A DNA stretch of 64,000 bases from Synaphobranchus kaupii (taxonomy: Eukaryota; Chordata; Actinopteri; Anguilliformes; Synaphobranchidae): NCBI GenBank assembly GCA_029718625.1, contig CM056381.1, positions 50,000,608 to 50,064,607 on the forward strand, given 5' to 3'. Shown piece after piece: positions 38,047-49,186 of the stretch (the stretch's first letter is position 1; each line of letters opens with the position of its first letter). The notes under the pieces are model-generated. The model made no database searches, was not told where the DNA came from, and saw only the letters and a program-made list of their open reading frames with translations. A program made the position numbers and the translations under genes.

Positions 38047-38530
38047 CTTGAAAAAGAAAGAAGAAAAAACTTCAGTTAGGATGGACTTGTTTAGCAGGGA
38101 ATTCCCACAATCGTGAAGTCTGCCGATGAACCGCGTAGTTCAATGAGCTCAAATCAGTGCTAGGATCATCTCAAGGAAAAAGCAGAGGACTCTTCTAAAT
38201 GCAAGACAAAATTTTCCACTTACTCTATGCATGTTTCAAAACAAGAATTACATTGGCAAGAGATTACCAGGGCAGAATACACGGCTACATACATGGCATT
38301 TTATACTGCAGAACATGCAATGCTGAAGCATGAATGCTATTACGTGTCCCAATAAAGGAAACTAATTCCGTAGGGCTTGCGTTTGGAAATCCACACTTCT
38401 GCCTTGCACGCAGATTTTTAGCAATGGAAATAGCCTCGCGTTCCCCCTGTAATCTTTAACCCCATCAAAACAGACGTGAAATGGGAGGGGTTTAAAAGAA
38501 AAAAGCAACGAGAAAGGAAAAAAAAAAGAC
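38047..38530 (-). other. Short intron between the two proline-rich cassettes
   Basis: A 484-bp intron with a pyrimidine-rich acceptor end (minus strand TTTTTTCTTTCTTTTTCAAG). Its donor is the weak GTCTTT. Nothing else was seen. Confidence 0.85.
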
Positions 38531-38629
38531 CTGTGACGTGGGTGGAGGGATGACAGTGGTCTCAGCTGGGACCGGCGAGATGGGAATCACAGGGATTATG
38601 GGAGCAGAGGGAGGAGCGGCATCTGTCTG
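38531..38629 (-). CDS. dlg1: dlg1 exon: 33-codon proline-rich cassette (I1A-like)
   Basis: A 99-nt exon in phase 0-0 reads QTDAAPPSAPIIPVIPISPV followed by PAETTVIPPPTSQ. It is rich in Pro, Ile and Val with a PAETTVIP core like the PAENTVILP segment of mammalian DLG1. The 33-codon length matches the I1A alternative insert. The acceptor is a TAGCAG tandem: joining after TAG (38630) keeps the first Gln codon, and joining after CAG (38627) drops it, without changing frame. The donor CAG|GTCTTT at 38530 is weak, which fits regulated inclusion. Confidence 0.9.
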
Positions 38630-39104
38630 CTAAACAATAGCATGGAGGGGGGGTCAAAGGTCAGAGCACAAAACACAACCACGACAAACACAGAGGCATC
38701 ATTGACAGTTGGGGCATATGAGGGGGTGGGGGGTGTGGGTGATGGTGAGTGAGTGTCAAGGCGCCATCAGTTGCTTGCGTGTGCATGGCTGTACACGCAT
38801 GAGTGCATGTGTCTCTGCACAGGTGCATATGTGTACACGTGTTCCCATGCATGCATGTCTATGTCTATGCTTGCGTGTGCCGTCCGTGACCATGTCTGAG
38901 TGAGCATGCGTAAATATACATGTGTGTCTCTACATGAGCGATTATTAGGTAGTGAGAATTAGACTGATCGCGGTAGAGCTGCGCTGGTATTGTACAGTTG
39001 GCGGGTTAGAAGAGGGAAACAAAAAAACAAAAGCACTGCCTCCATCCACACTGATCCTGGATCAGTTCACTACAGGATGCGGAGCAGTAATTTTGCATAC
39101 TTGT

Positions 39105-39215
39105 TTTAAGTCCTGCATTTTATCTTGATTTTATGTGAAGCACTTTGAATTGCATCTTGTGCATGAATTGTGCTGTATAAACAAAGACTGATTGATTGAC
39201 TGATTGATTCTGGAT
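39105..39215 (+). repeat. LINE 3' end with TGATTGAC tail
   Basis: GTGAAGCACTTTGAATTGCA and ATTGTGCTGTATAAACAAAG are followed by GATTGATTGACTGATTGAT. It is the conserved end of an L2/CR1-group LINE without its coding part. Confidence 0.65.
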
Positions 39216-39357
39216 GCAGGCCTCCTGAGATATCCTAGATGTGGAAAAACAATGATTAAAGACTCACTCTAATGAAGACTAAAATGGGATGCAAAAAACC
39301 ACAAAGCAGAAACACGTGCAGCTTACAAATGGCTTTTTAAGGAAAATACGTCTTTAC

Positions 39358-39592
39358 AAGCTGCCACCCAGCAGGATACGGTCACACCATCTCAGAAGAC
39401 TTAGGGCCTGATTTACTGAATCCATTAGCATGTGCAAAGCCTTTTAGCACACGCAAAACCAACAACCAATATATCATTGGTTGTGCTATTAGCTTTGCGT
39501 GTGCTAAAAGGTTTTGCACATGCTAACGGTCTCAGTAAATCAGGCCCAAAGTCTGACGGTGTGACGGTATCCTGCTGGTTGGCAGCTTCTCA
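39358..39592. repeat. 235-bp palindromic MITE
   Basis: The left arm runs AGCTGCCACCCAGCAGGATA to GCACACGCAAA. The right arm is its complement, ending CCTGCTGGTTGGCAGCTTCT. The inner parts GGGCCTGATTTACTGA and TCAGTAAATCAGGCCC match exactly. The centre is near 39475 (ATATCATTGGTTG). Confidence 0.88.
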
Positions 39593-40772
39593 GCGAGTGG
39601 GCGGGGTCAATCCACTTCGTGCCAATATGTGCCCACACTGACATAGAGTAGCAGCCCAAATGGGGTTCATCTCGTCTCAACTGCTGTTCACGATGCCTAC
39701 ACATGCTCGGCTTGCTTTGAGTATTTAAACCATGCTCTGTACTCACGCCGTCAGTTTCATTTTTTGGGGGAAAAAAGCAGAAATGACAGGGCAGAGGTTT
39801 CGCTGAAGTGTGTCTTTACGTTGTTGTGTTGTGTGACCATTAATCTTATGAGGAATTTTTAAAGCGGACCCATTTGTTTGTTCATCCGGATAACGGATAG
39901 CTCGTTTTCTTTTTCACATGACATGAGTTCACCAATAAGATTTGAGTTTTCACATCAAAATGTCTGACTAGACACAACAAAACTTCTTTACGAACACGAA
40001 CAAGGACAATCTAAAGGTGATAATAAACCTTCATGTGAGATTACTTTGCCATAAATCCAGAATACTACCCTGTGCGTAAATGCTAATTGCGGAGCACTGT
40101 GAGAAAGGAGATTTATTAACACGATCAAAGCGCACACTGCACGCATTACTTAACTGAAACAATTATGAAACCGTGTCTATTTGTCTGCGAGAGTAATCTC
40201 TTCCCATGTGTGAATGTGACCTCGGCTGTGTCAAATGTGATTTAACAGTCATGTATCAACGGAGGGTTATGTAGAAACACAGAAAGGACTCTGCCACTAC
40301 TTCACTGGCCCTGAGCAACTCCAACACAACAAGCGTGTTCGGCACAGATACAGGCACAGACAGAGGGTTTGTATGTTAATATACAAGCCTCCGAGTGTGA
40401 TTAAATCTCTGTTAAACTGGAGAGCTTGCACTGCACTGGAGAGTCTTCACCCGAGCTCTTCTGTGTAGGCCGGAGGGGGGTATTGGGCATCCTGCACGGT
40501 GATGCAGATACCATGCCTGGGCTGTACTAAAGAACCTAACCTTTCACCACCTCGCAACAATGAAACGTTGTTGAATACAAAACTTGGGACAAATGAAAGA
40601 TTGAACATTGTTCCCAACATACACTTGCAGCAGCAGACTTAGGCAGCCCACCACAGTCACCCACTGTTATTATGTTTAATGTTTCCATCTTTGTGTGTAT
40701 GTAGCAAGCAGATGGTGTACGCCAATGGGGGAAATGCCTGCGAATGCCTTCATTGTCATTGTTGTGATAGTT

Positions 40773-41060
40773 GCACCCAAACCAAACACACCCAGTTAGA
40801 GATACACCCAGACCAAACACACCCAGCTAGACTTCCACCCAGACCAAACACACCCAGCTAGAATTCCACCCAGACCAAATACACCCCGCTAGACTTCCAC
40901 CCAGACCAAACACACCCAGCTAGACTTCCACCCAGACCAAACACACCCAGCTAGACTTCCACCCAGACCAAACACACCCAGCTAGAATTCCACCCAGACC
41001 AAATACACCCCGCTAGACTTCCACCCAGACCAAATACACCCAGCTAGAGTTGCACCCAGA
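40773..41060. repeat. 31-bp minisatellite
   Basis: About nine units containing CCCAGCTAGACTTCCACCCA and GACCAAACACA, with variants acttcc/aattcc and aaacac/aatac. It is on the intron side, 0.8 kb downstream of the Cys-rich first exon. Confidence 0.93.
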
Positions 41061-41836
41061 ATATACACGCCCTTGGCCACCCAGGTAAAGCATTTCCATC
41101 ACCTCACAGAGGTGAGGTGAGCTACTCATAAATATTGAGTCTGCGATCTACAGTCTACAGTATACAGTTCTGCAATAGCGCCTCTCGTGAAGCCAAACTC
41201 AATACTTGAACAAACTTGCATAAATGCAGTTGTGCTGTGAAGCCATGCAGCGAGCTATTGAATGGGAGAGCTAAAATTAGACCAGATCTATAGCATTGAT
41301 CAGAGTCCCAGTTTCACATTGCTCTTTGAATCCTTTATAACAGCAGGATTAATGACAAATAAAACATCTTAGTTCAAAATAGCACAATGCATTAGGAATC
41401 AGAGCATTTTGAGTCCCCAAGATTTGACATTCCTATTTCCATGTATACACTCACTATAGACAAAGTATATTATTCTTAAGCTGACAGAATTTCTTTCTCC
41501 AATTATGAACAGAAATATTCAGAAATATTCAGATACACATGTCTGTAGGCATAAGACCACATCTACCACATCAAAATCCAATGAAAACACTCCTTACCCA
41601 TGCACCTTGCCCATGCGCTAGAAGAGAGTCACATTCATTCAAACGCTAAAGCGGACTTTCTGAAGTCCCAGCAAATCGCACAACGATGGTCACCACTACC
41701 ACTGAAATGACTAAACTTTTGTCCAAACCATTGAGTACTATTGTAATACTTAGTGCTCAATATTCTTTAACCTGTATCCCGCTAAATCCTGGCGAGCAGT
41801 TAGCCTCCAATGCGGGGTCTGACTGTGGGAACGCAC

Positions 41837-42103
41837 CTTATCCAGAGACAGAGCGTCCCATGAGCCCCACTTTGTGACGCCGGTGGCGGTGGCTTTGGCC
41901 ACGCTGTTGGTGGGGCTCTTCTTGACGCTGTCGCGGAGGTTGATGAACTTGCCGCGGGCTCTGGAGGAGGCGGGCAGGGTGCAGGAGCCGTGGGGGGTCG
42001 GGGTCGGGCAGTCGGGCGGGAGCCTCGGCTTGATCCCGGGGCGGCCGGCTCTCTCCCCCGTGGGCCTGCAGCAGTACTCGCACTTTGGGTGGTACGCCGT
42101 CAT
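41837..42103 (-). CDS. dlg1: Candidate alternative first exon of dlg1, Cys-rich N-terminus
   Basis: An open segment of 89 codons begins MTAYHPKCEYCCRPTGERAG and ends FINLRDSVKKSPTNSVAKA, then TGVTKWGSWDALSLDK, at a good donor (AAG|GTGCGT, GT at 41836-41835) in phase 0, exactly the phase required by the acceptor of exon 38629. An in-frame TGA lies at 42187-42185, so the ATG at 42103 is the first in its frame. Composition is GC- and CpG-rich, unlike the flanking introns, as expected at a promoter. Cys8, Cys11 and Cys12 recall the palmitoylated N-termini of alpha-type DLG isoforms. I do not recognise the sequence from another species. It has no L27 domain. Membership in dlg1 transcripts is inferred. 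Confidence 0.68.
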
Positions 42104-42300
42104 TTGGGAGGCAGGAGGCAGGGGGCAGGTTCCGCCTTCCTCTTTTCGCCCCGTTTTTTGAGGTGGCTTTTCCCCCGCGACGCGTCACTTCGGTGGCTGG
42201 AGTGACAAACCCAACCCTATTCTCTGGCTCAAAACCCCCTCCTCATTCACCTTCTCCCCTCTCTCTCTTTTGAGCTGGTTCTCTCTCTCTGCCCTCGCTC
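42104..42300 (-). promoter_or_regulatory. Candidate promoter / 5' UTR of the 42103 first exon
   Basis: Upstream of the ATG at 42103 the minus strand is purine-rich (AGAGAGAG runs near 42260-42290) and contains CpGs (cgcgacgcg at 42177-42185). An in-frame stop lies within it. No TATA box was seen. This is a weak inference from position and composition. Confidence 0.35.
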
Positions 42301-43308
42301 ATGTCTCTGTGTTCTCTTAACAACTAATGAGCTTTAACAGGCACTGTACATGACAGCATGCAGCCCTTCTTCTCAGGCATGAATAATCAATGTGCCGCAC
42401 TGAATACGAGCATGTGAGCGGTAGACCAGTGGGGGATGCTCATTCGTCTCTGGCTGGGTGGGATTTTTGTAGAAGACTGTCCAGGTTTATTGCCACAATT
42501 TTTCTAAATGGACTGGTGACAAACCCGCTTCAGCCGGTCCTGGGGCGGAGCGGCTGAGTGCCGGAGCGGCTGTGACAGAAGACTGCGGAAGAGGGAGGGA
42601 AGTGAAAGTCTGTCTGCTACTACGACCTGGTCCCATCTTCTGTGGAGCGATGGAGTGTCTAGCGGCCACGTGCTAAACCGCCATACGACTGCCCCGCTCC
42701 TGCCTTCAGATTTCCTTCCCTGTAGGAGGAGTTGAGTGACGATGGGAGACCAACATCGCCTCAAGCGCAGCATCAGTGTGCTCATGGGAACGCAACGGCA
42801 TAAAAATCATCTTAAGGCCGCCGTCACTCGAGTACAGTCTCTTACAGTCAGAAAATCGACCCGCTTACCCTGCTCCAGACTGGGAAATCTAAATGCTTTT
42901 CCATATGCTAAATAGGAGTCGTTTGCATTGTATTGTGCTGAGAACTTCTCATCATGTCATTATGTTTGAGGATATTACTAACTTGAAATGAGACAAATAC
43001 CTAATTGCTTATTACTAAGATTTACTTGGCATAGACAGTGTGTCACCAAATATTTAACGCAAAAGAAAAGACTCAGGCAACAAGAGGAACTAGACTGAGG
43101 GATCCCTTCCAACATTTTACAGGAAAGTAAAGTGTTTTTATAGTGTACAGTGAAGTGAAGCCTTCTTTTGACCATAAAGGATAAGCATTCAAAATCATCT
43201 GATGACTGCACTATACAGTAAAATACAATACATCTCACTGCATTTACAAATCCAATATTACATAGGTTACATGGGCTATGGTCATTTTTACGTGTGCATG
43301 TGTGTCTG

Positions 43309-43433
<125 letters not shown>

Positions 43434-45725
43434 ACTGAATATTTACTGAAGCAATTCCGGTTGTTACCTTGCTTGGGGGTACAATGGCAATGCCCATACT
43501 AAGAATTGAACATGTAATACTTCTGGTCCAGTCACTAAACTGCTATAACCCATTTATTAATAAATTATAAATTATTAAGTGGCCAAAAAATACTTCTGTA
43601 TGATGTTTCTCTCTGATTTAAAAAATTTAAAAATTTAAAATAAAAAAAATATATATAGAGAGAGAGTAGTTAATCTAAACTAATTAATTCATGCACTGTT
43701 GGACATGATGTGAAATCCACAGCATTTTAGGATATCTGATATTAAAAAGAGATATGGATCTAAGATGACAGAATCAGCAGGAATTTAACACTGGTTAAAT
43801 CAGCAGGAATTTTCCATTGCTCATAAGCAGTACACTTTTATATCCCACATTGCATATTAACACTGCCATCTAAAGGTTGCACTGAAGAACAACCGTTTTG
43901 TTGACCGAGTAGTAGACGGTGTACACCTTAAAATAATCTCAGTCCACGGAAGTCTTTTTTCCAAAAGGGGCAGCAAACTGTCTTTGTAAAAAAACTGAGG
44001 AGGGCTATAAGCAACTCCTGGGTTTATTTATCAGCTGTGTGAGACTGTAGGTGACCCTGCCCATGGTAGCCTACAGAAGAGCTGACAGGACGACAGCAGA
44101 AGCTAAAGGCATGAGCAAACCTCTGCTTCTCCCGTGACGGGTTATTTTAATAATGAAAAAAATAAAATTCTGCCATGAATGAGTTTTCTAAATAATTTGA
44201 CTCCTGCTGCTTCGATGTAATTAGGATGGATAAACCGTGGGAGCTGTTTTGTGATATAAGGGGGTTATATTAGAGCAACTCACACCACTTATTTGTATGC
44301 TGAGACTGATTAAAGAAATATGAATTAGTATTAATAACTATAATTAAGAAGTAGCAGTGGTTATAATGTAGGCCCCAGGGCCCGGCTTATGATTCAAGCG
44401 TAGGTGGCCGTTGTGTTACACTCCCAGCTTGTGTAGAGAGCAATGCAGGCTTCTGCAGTGATTCACCCAGCAGACTCACGCTCCATCCCACACAGCAGAT
44501 AGTTCTCTCCTGCCCCCGCCCCCTTCAGCATGAGAGAGAGAGAGAGAGAGAGTGATGCAATACTACGGGTGTTTGCCAAGGAAATCATTTTAATCCACTT
44601 CGACACAGCAGGGTCGGGGGGTGGCAATAAATGACACGATGCGAACGCCCTCCTTTTGTATATTTTGGACATTTTATCGATGACTTCGGCAGCGCGAGCC
44701 CCAAAAGACAGGCGACTGCCGCGAAAGCTCGGCTGTGAACAATGTGCAATTCAATGCCCTCTGGGTTTCCCATTTCCAACAAAACGTTAAAGCTTGCAAA
44801 TAAGGGGAAAACAAACGCACCGGCGAAATAATGTGACCACAGTGCCTCGCTTTATTATTGCCATGATAACGGCGTTTTACCGTTCTCTGAAGCCGCGAGA
44901 TTGCACGCAATCTCACGGCATTCGCGGGCTGCTCGCAGAGGATCGCGGCTGCGGCAATGGGACTTTGAAAGACGCATTCTCCACCGCATTTAAAGCCTTC
45001 TCATTGATCCGACACTGCAATTAAGGAGTCGGTCGGCTGGGAGCTCAATAAACGTGTCGCAATTGTGTGAAAACACAAGCACGTAGCCATGTCATTTGGA
45101 ATTTGTTCAAATATATCGGCCAAGTTATGGATTGGTAGCCTCTCCGGCATGATGCGGCTCCTATTGCTACCTTTCAGGCTTTCTCAAAGAAATGACCACA
45201 TTACACTCATTCCTTACACACTTTAAAGGTCGACTCAGGTGGCTCGAAATATGATAAACCCTGCTAAACACTGATGCATGAATGCTTCCTAATGTCGATT
45301 TATCTGTTTTCGCTAATTTTCTGTAAGAATCCACTGAAATAAACATGTAGCCTATTTCTTTGCCTATTTTTCACGGAAGCTATGAAATCCTCGTTTAACT
45401 TGGGGACTATCCACAGAACTACAGATCCTTTCCAAAAAATTAGAATATCATGGAAAAGTTTTTTTTTTCTTCCATAATTCCATTCAAAAAGGGAAACTTT
45501 CATAGATTATAGATTCATTACACACAAAGTGAAATATTTCTAGCCTTTATTTGTTTCATTTTTCATAATTTTGGCTTACAACTCCAGAAAACCCCCAAAA
45601 CAGTATTTCAAGAAATTAGAATAGTGTGTCAAAAATCAGCATTTACTTCAGTTATTTCAGAGAATGAATGTTTTAGACTGAGTGTCACACTATCATCTAA
45701 TTTACTCAAAACACCTGCAAAGTTT

Positions 45726-45782
45726 ATCTCAGTTTGGTTCAGTATGGGGAAGACTGCAGACTTGACAATTGGCCAGAAGACC
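45726..45782. repeat. 57-bp target-site duplication, left copy
   Basis: ATCTCAGTTTGGTTCAGTAT through GGCCAGAAGACC is repeated without a visible mismatch at 46798-46854, on the other side of the LINE. Confidence 0.92.
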
Positions 45783-46797
45783 CTCTCAATCTCTCCATTT
45801 CCCTAGGGGACACTCCAGTGACCCCAACGCCCTGTGCCAGGAACCTCGGAGTGGTGATGGACAACAGACTGTCCCTCTCCGAGAACATCGCAGTGGTAAC
45901 CCGGGCGTGCAGGTTCTTCCTGTACAACATCAGGAGAATCCGCCCTTTCCTCACCACCCACTCAACCCAGCTCCTGGTCCAAGCAATGGTGCTGTCCCGT
46001 CTGGACTACTGCAACTCTCTCCTGGCTGGCCTGCCAGCATCGGCCATCAGACCCCTTCAGCTTATCCAGAACGCAGCAGCGCGCCTGGTCTTCAACCTCC
46101 CCCGACACTCCCATGTCACCCCCTGCTCATTGACCTCCACTGGCTACCTGTGATGGCTCGCATCAAATTCAAAACATTGGTGCTCACCTTCCAGGCAGTC
46201 CGAGGATCAGCCCCTCCATACCTCCAAAAGCTCATCAGACCCTACACACCTACCAGATCCCTGCGTTCAGCCTCCTCAGGACGACTGGTACCCCCCCCCC
46301 CACTTCATACTAGCACCCGGTCTCGACGTCTGTCTGTCCTGGCCCCACGGTGGTGGAATGAGCTCCCCGTGGAGGTCAGAACAACAGAAAGTCTGACCGC
46401 CTTCAAGCGCAGATTGAAGACTCACCTCTTTAAGCTGCACCTCTCTCCACCCCTCCCTACCTCCTTGTGACCTCCCTTGATTGTGTTCTATAAATGCTTG
46501 TTTAAGTGGTTGTAGCTTCTAGTTTAATACTTGTAAGGTTACTTATTGGCTTACTGTTGTGCACACCAATGATTGATATCGTGTGGTCCCCCACCCCCCC
46601 CCCCCCCCCCCCAAAAAAAATAAAAAAATAAAATAAAATATATATATATATAATCATACTGACTGCGCCCGGTGTTTGAATTCGTATTTACCTTTTAGGG
46701 TTGTTTTTAACGCACTTGTTTCAGGTTGGAAAATGCACTAATGTACATCGCTCTGGATAAGAGCGTCTGCCAAATGTCTAAAATGTAATGTAATGTA
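45783..46797 (+). pseudogene. 5'-truncated L2-type LINE inserted in the Tc1 element
   Basis: The translation shows NLGVVMDNRLSLSENIAVVT, VLSRLDYCNSLLAGLPASAI and RPLQLIQNAAARLVFNLPRH, then after a frameshift near 46125 LLIDLHWLPVMARIKFKTL and RWWNELPVEVRTTESLTAFK. This is the RT C-terminus of an L2-clade LINE. The 3' UTR ends with GCTCTGGATAAGAGC (46750-46764) and ATGTAATGTAATGTAAT. It is flanked by a 57-bp direct repeat. Confidence 0.9.
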
Positions 46798-46854
46798 ATC
46801 TCAGTTTGGTTCAGTATGGGGAAGACTGCAGACTTGACAATTGGCCAGAAGACC
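46798..46854. repeat. 57-bp target-site duplication, right copy
   Basis: This matches 45726-45782. It continues into the intact transposase frame (ACCATCATTGACACC), so this copy keeps the original order. Confidence 0.92.
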
Positions 46855-47229
46855 ATCATTGACACCCTCCAGAAGATGGGTAAGCCACAAAAGGTCATCG
46901 CTAAGGAGGCTGGCTGTTCACAGAGTGCAGTGTCCAAGCATATCAAAAGAAAGTTTAGTGGAAGGGAAAAATGTGGCAGGAGAAGGTGCACAAGCAAAAG
47001 AGATGACCGTAGGCTTCAGCGGATTGTCAAGCAAAGACGATTCCAAAATTTGGCCGATATGCAGAGGGAGTGGACTGAGGCTGGAGTCAGTGCTTCGAAA
47101 ACCACCACGTACAGACGTATCCGGGACATGGGCTACAACTGTCGGATTCCTCGAGTCAAGCCACTCCACTCATTCTCTGAAATGACTGAAGTAAATGCTG
47201 ATTTTCGACACACTATTCTAATTTCTTGA
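46816..47229 (+). pseudogene. Tc1 transposase, DNA-binding half only
   Basis: 137 codons begin MGKTADLTIGQKTIIDTLQK. VIAKEAGCSQSAVSKHIKRK is the first helix-turn-helix, KCGRRRCTSKRDDRRLQRIV leads into the second, and SKTTTYRRIRDMGYNCR closes the second DNA-binding domain. The frame then runs into the terminal repeat. The DD-E catalytic domain is absent, so the product could bind DNA but not cut it. The same start is duplicated at 45744 before the LINE. Confidence 0.88.
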
Positions 47230-47611
47230 AATACTGTTTTGGGGGTTTTCTGGAGCTGTAAGCCAAAATTATGAAAAATGAAACAAATAAAGGCTAGAAA
47301 TATTTCACTTTGTGTGTAATGAATCTATAATCTATGAAAGTTTCACTTTTTGAATGGAATTATTGAAAAAAAAAAACTTTTCCATGATATTCTAATTTTT
47401 TGGAAAGGATCTGTATATAATATATAGTTTTGTGGGACTACCCCAAGTGACCAAGACACACCCACTCAAAAATTGATTGACAAGCGAAGTGACATCACAT
47501 TAACGTCGGTGCACGCAGGGTGTTTATTTTGGCTATGTCCAAATCAGAGCCCTATCGAATACGTCCTGTGTACTAGCATATTGTATAGCCTATATTGTAG
47601 TGGATTCCTAT

Positions 47612-48184
47612 CAGTGGCAGCTCCTGAGCTGAAAATTGAGGAGGCAGAAAACGTCCCCTTAAACTGATTATTGGTCTCAATCACTTTTCAATCAGTTTCC
47701 TTGATTAACAATAGGCTAGGCTACATCAGCGTATAATTCACAAATTACTCATTGCCATCAAATGTAGCCAGTTTTCCTCAATTAGGCTATTAGGCAAGTA
47801 ATTCAATTCTTTCAACTTGCATCACATTGTGGACATCAAAATTGTGCACATTTTAATAAACATTATAATTGTGGATACATGTGCGCTTCATTCTCCGCAC
47901 TCTAATTCCGAAAATATTCATGAAAATTAAACGATCTTAAAGCTCAGCTTTTGTTAGATTATTTTTATTGCAGGTTGTGCCGTTTTTCGTAAAGTGTACT
48001 TTTCTGTTTAATCTCCCTAACATGATATGAAGAATGAAGCTGTGTCTTCACCTGCAAATGGATTATTCAGATCATTGGTACACTTGTTAATCAAGGAAAA
48101 TGATTGAAAAAAAGATTAGAACCAATAATCAGTTTAAAGGAAAGTTTTCTGCCTCCTCAATTTTCAGCACAGGAGCCGCCACTG
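47612..48184. mobile_element. Non-autonomous hAT element, 573 bp, with 8-bp target duplication
   Basis: Terminal repeats begin CAGTGGCAGCTCCTGAGCTG at the left and CAGTGGCGGCTCCTGTGCTG at the right (in complement) and remain similar for about 110 bases. ATTCCTAT flanks both sides (47604-47611, 48185-48192). No transposase is present. Confidence 0.92.
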
Positions 48185-48496
48185 ATTCCTATGTCATTAG
48201 TCTATGCCCTTATAAAGGATGATGACGCGGAACGTGTTTGTATGCCTACCTTAAAATGAAAATTATTCATCCATTTCGTTATTTCAACAATCTGACATAA
48301 AATCAGAAGAAACTGGTAGAAAAGCGTCTTGGTGCTGCCCTATCGGTTGAAATTTTCTTTCTGCTCCCCACTCTGCCCCCGCCCCAATCTCTTCGGAGTT
48401 ACCTCTACATCATGTGGATAATTGTTGCAGCGCACAACGGAAATAGCCGGCAGCTGATTGGTTAGATGCACTAGGGTCCTTTGGTTTTGGCCACAG

Positions 48497-49186
48497 AACC
48501 ATAGAGCTCCGTAGTCCTGCCCACTTTGGTGACGAACGCCACTTTTCGAAAAAAAATACAATGGGAGTCAATGGACTGAATTTCTTTTTTCTATATTCAG
48601 GCAGCTACACGTTCAAAACACCCAAGTGAGGGGTTGTCACATTTTAAAATAATTTATAAAATTAGTCATTTGAAATTATGTCCAACAAATAAACAAACAC
48701 ATTTTCAAAAAAACACCTAAAACGACTACAACATCCGGGCTACTCACTTGCTCACCACCACTGCTTAAGTGAAAGCCATAAAGCTGACACTTTCCACATG
48801 GCCAGACTGATAGTGATTCTCACTCTTGGTGATATTCTTAGTTTCACTTCCATAAGACAAAGTGATAGCCATTTTTGCTAGCAGAGCGGCCGGCAGCTAC
48901 TTCGTTAGCTAGCAAAAGCGGGAGCCGGCGATGTAGCCTACGACTGGGGATTCTCGGTAGTGTAGTTATGGTTCTCAAACTCTGTTATTTATACGATTCA
49001 AATTTGATTTAAATGCAGTGGTGAGTATATAATGGACTTTGTATCACATATATTACAAAGTTTGGTCCATACGATGCCATAATATGATCATAAGGGTGAC
49101 TGAAAGATCCGGAAGTGGGGCAGGTAATGGCTTCTGGCAGTCTTCCGGGACCAGCCAGGGATAGTAGGGGGCGGGACTACGGAGCT
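48497..49186. mobile_element. Non-autonomous element with AGAGCTCCGTAGTC termini
   Basis: AGAGCTCCGTAGTCCTGCCC at the left faces AGAGCTCCGTAGTCCCGCCC in complement at the right. It spans about 690 bp with no transposase. No target duplication was found. Confidence 0.7.

Larger units (their letters stand above)
38630..41836 (-). other. Intron between the Cys-rich first exon and the I1A-like cassette
   Basis: The 3.2-kb interval contains cryptic TG-rich sequence (38700-38935), a LINE tail (39105-39215), a 235-bp palindrome (39358-39592) and a 31-bp minisatellite (40773-41060). No DLG exon of the KYRYQDED type is present. Confidence 0.7.
45422..47413 (+). mobile_element. Tc1/mariner element with about 245-bp terminal repeats, split by a LINE
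   Basis: TA duplications flank the element at 45420-45421 and 47414-47415. Both ends begin CAGATCCTTTCCAAAAAATT (the right end in complement), and the inverted match continues for about 245 bases. Without the inserted LINE and its duplicated target, the element is about 0.92 kb, so much of the transposase is deleted. Confidence 0.92.

Noticed and set aside
41838..42188. Second open frame of 116 codons over the Cys-rich first exon
   Set aside because: It has no ATG start, runs to a stop at the donor and does not fit the phase of the next exon; it is caused by GC-rich composition.
45769..46470. Open frame of 233 codons as an intact gene
   Set aside because: Only its second half is in the LINE reading frame; the first half is an out-of-frame read of the same LINE after a frameshift.
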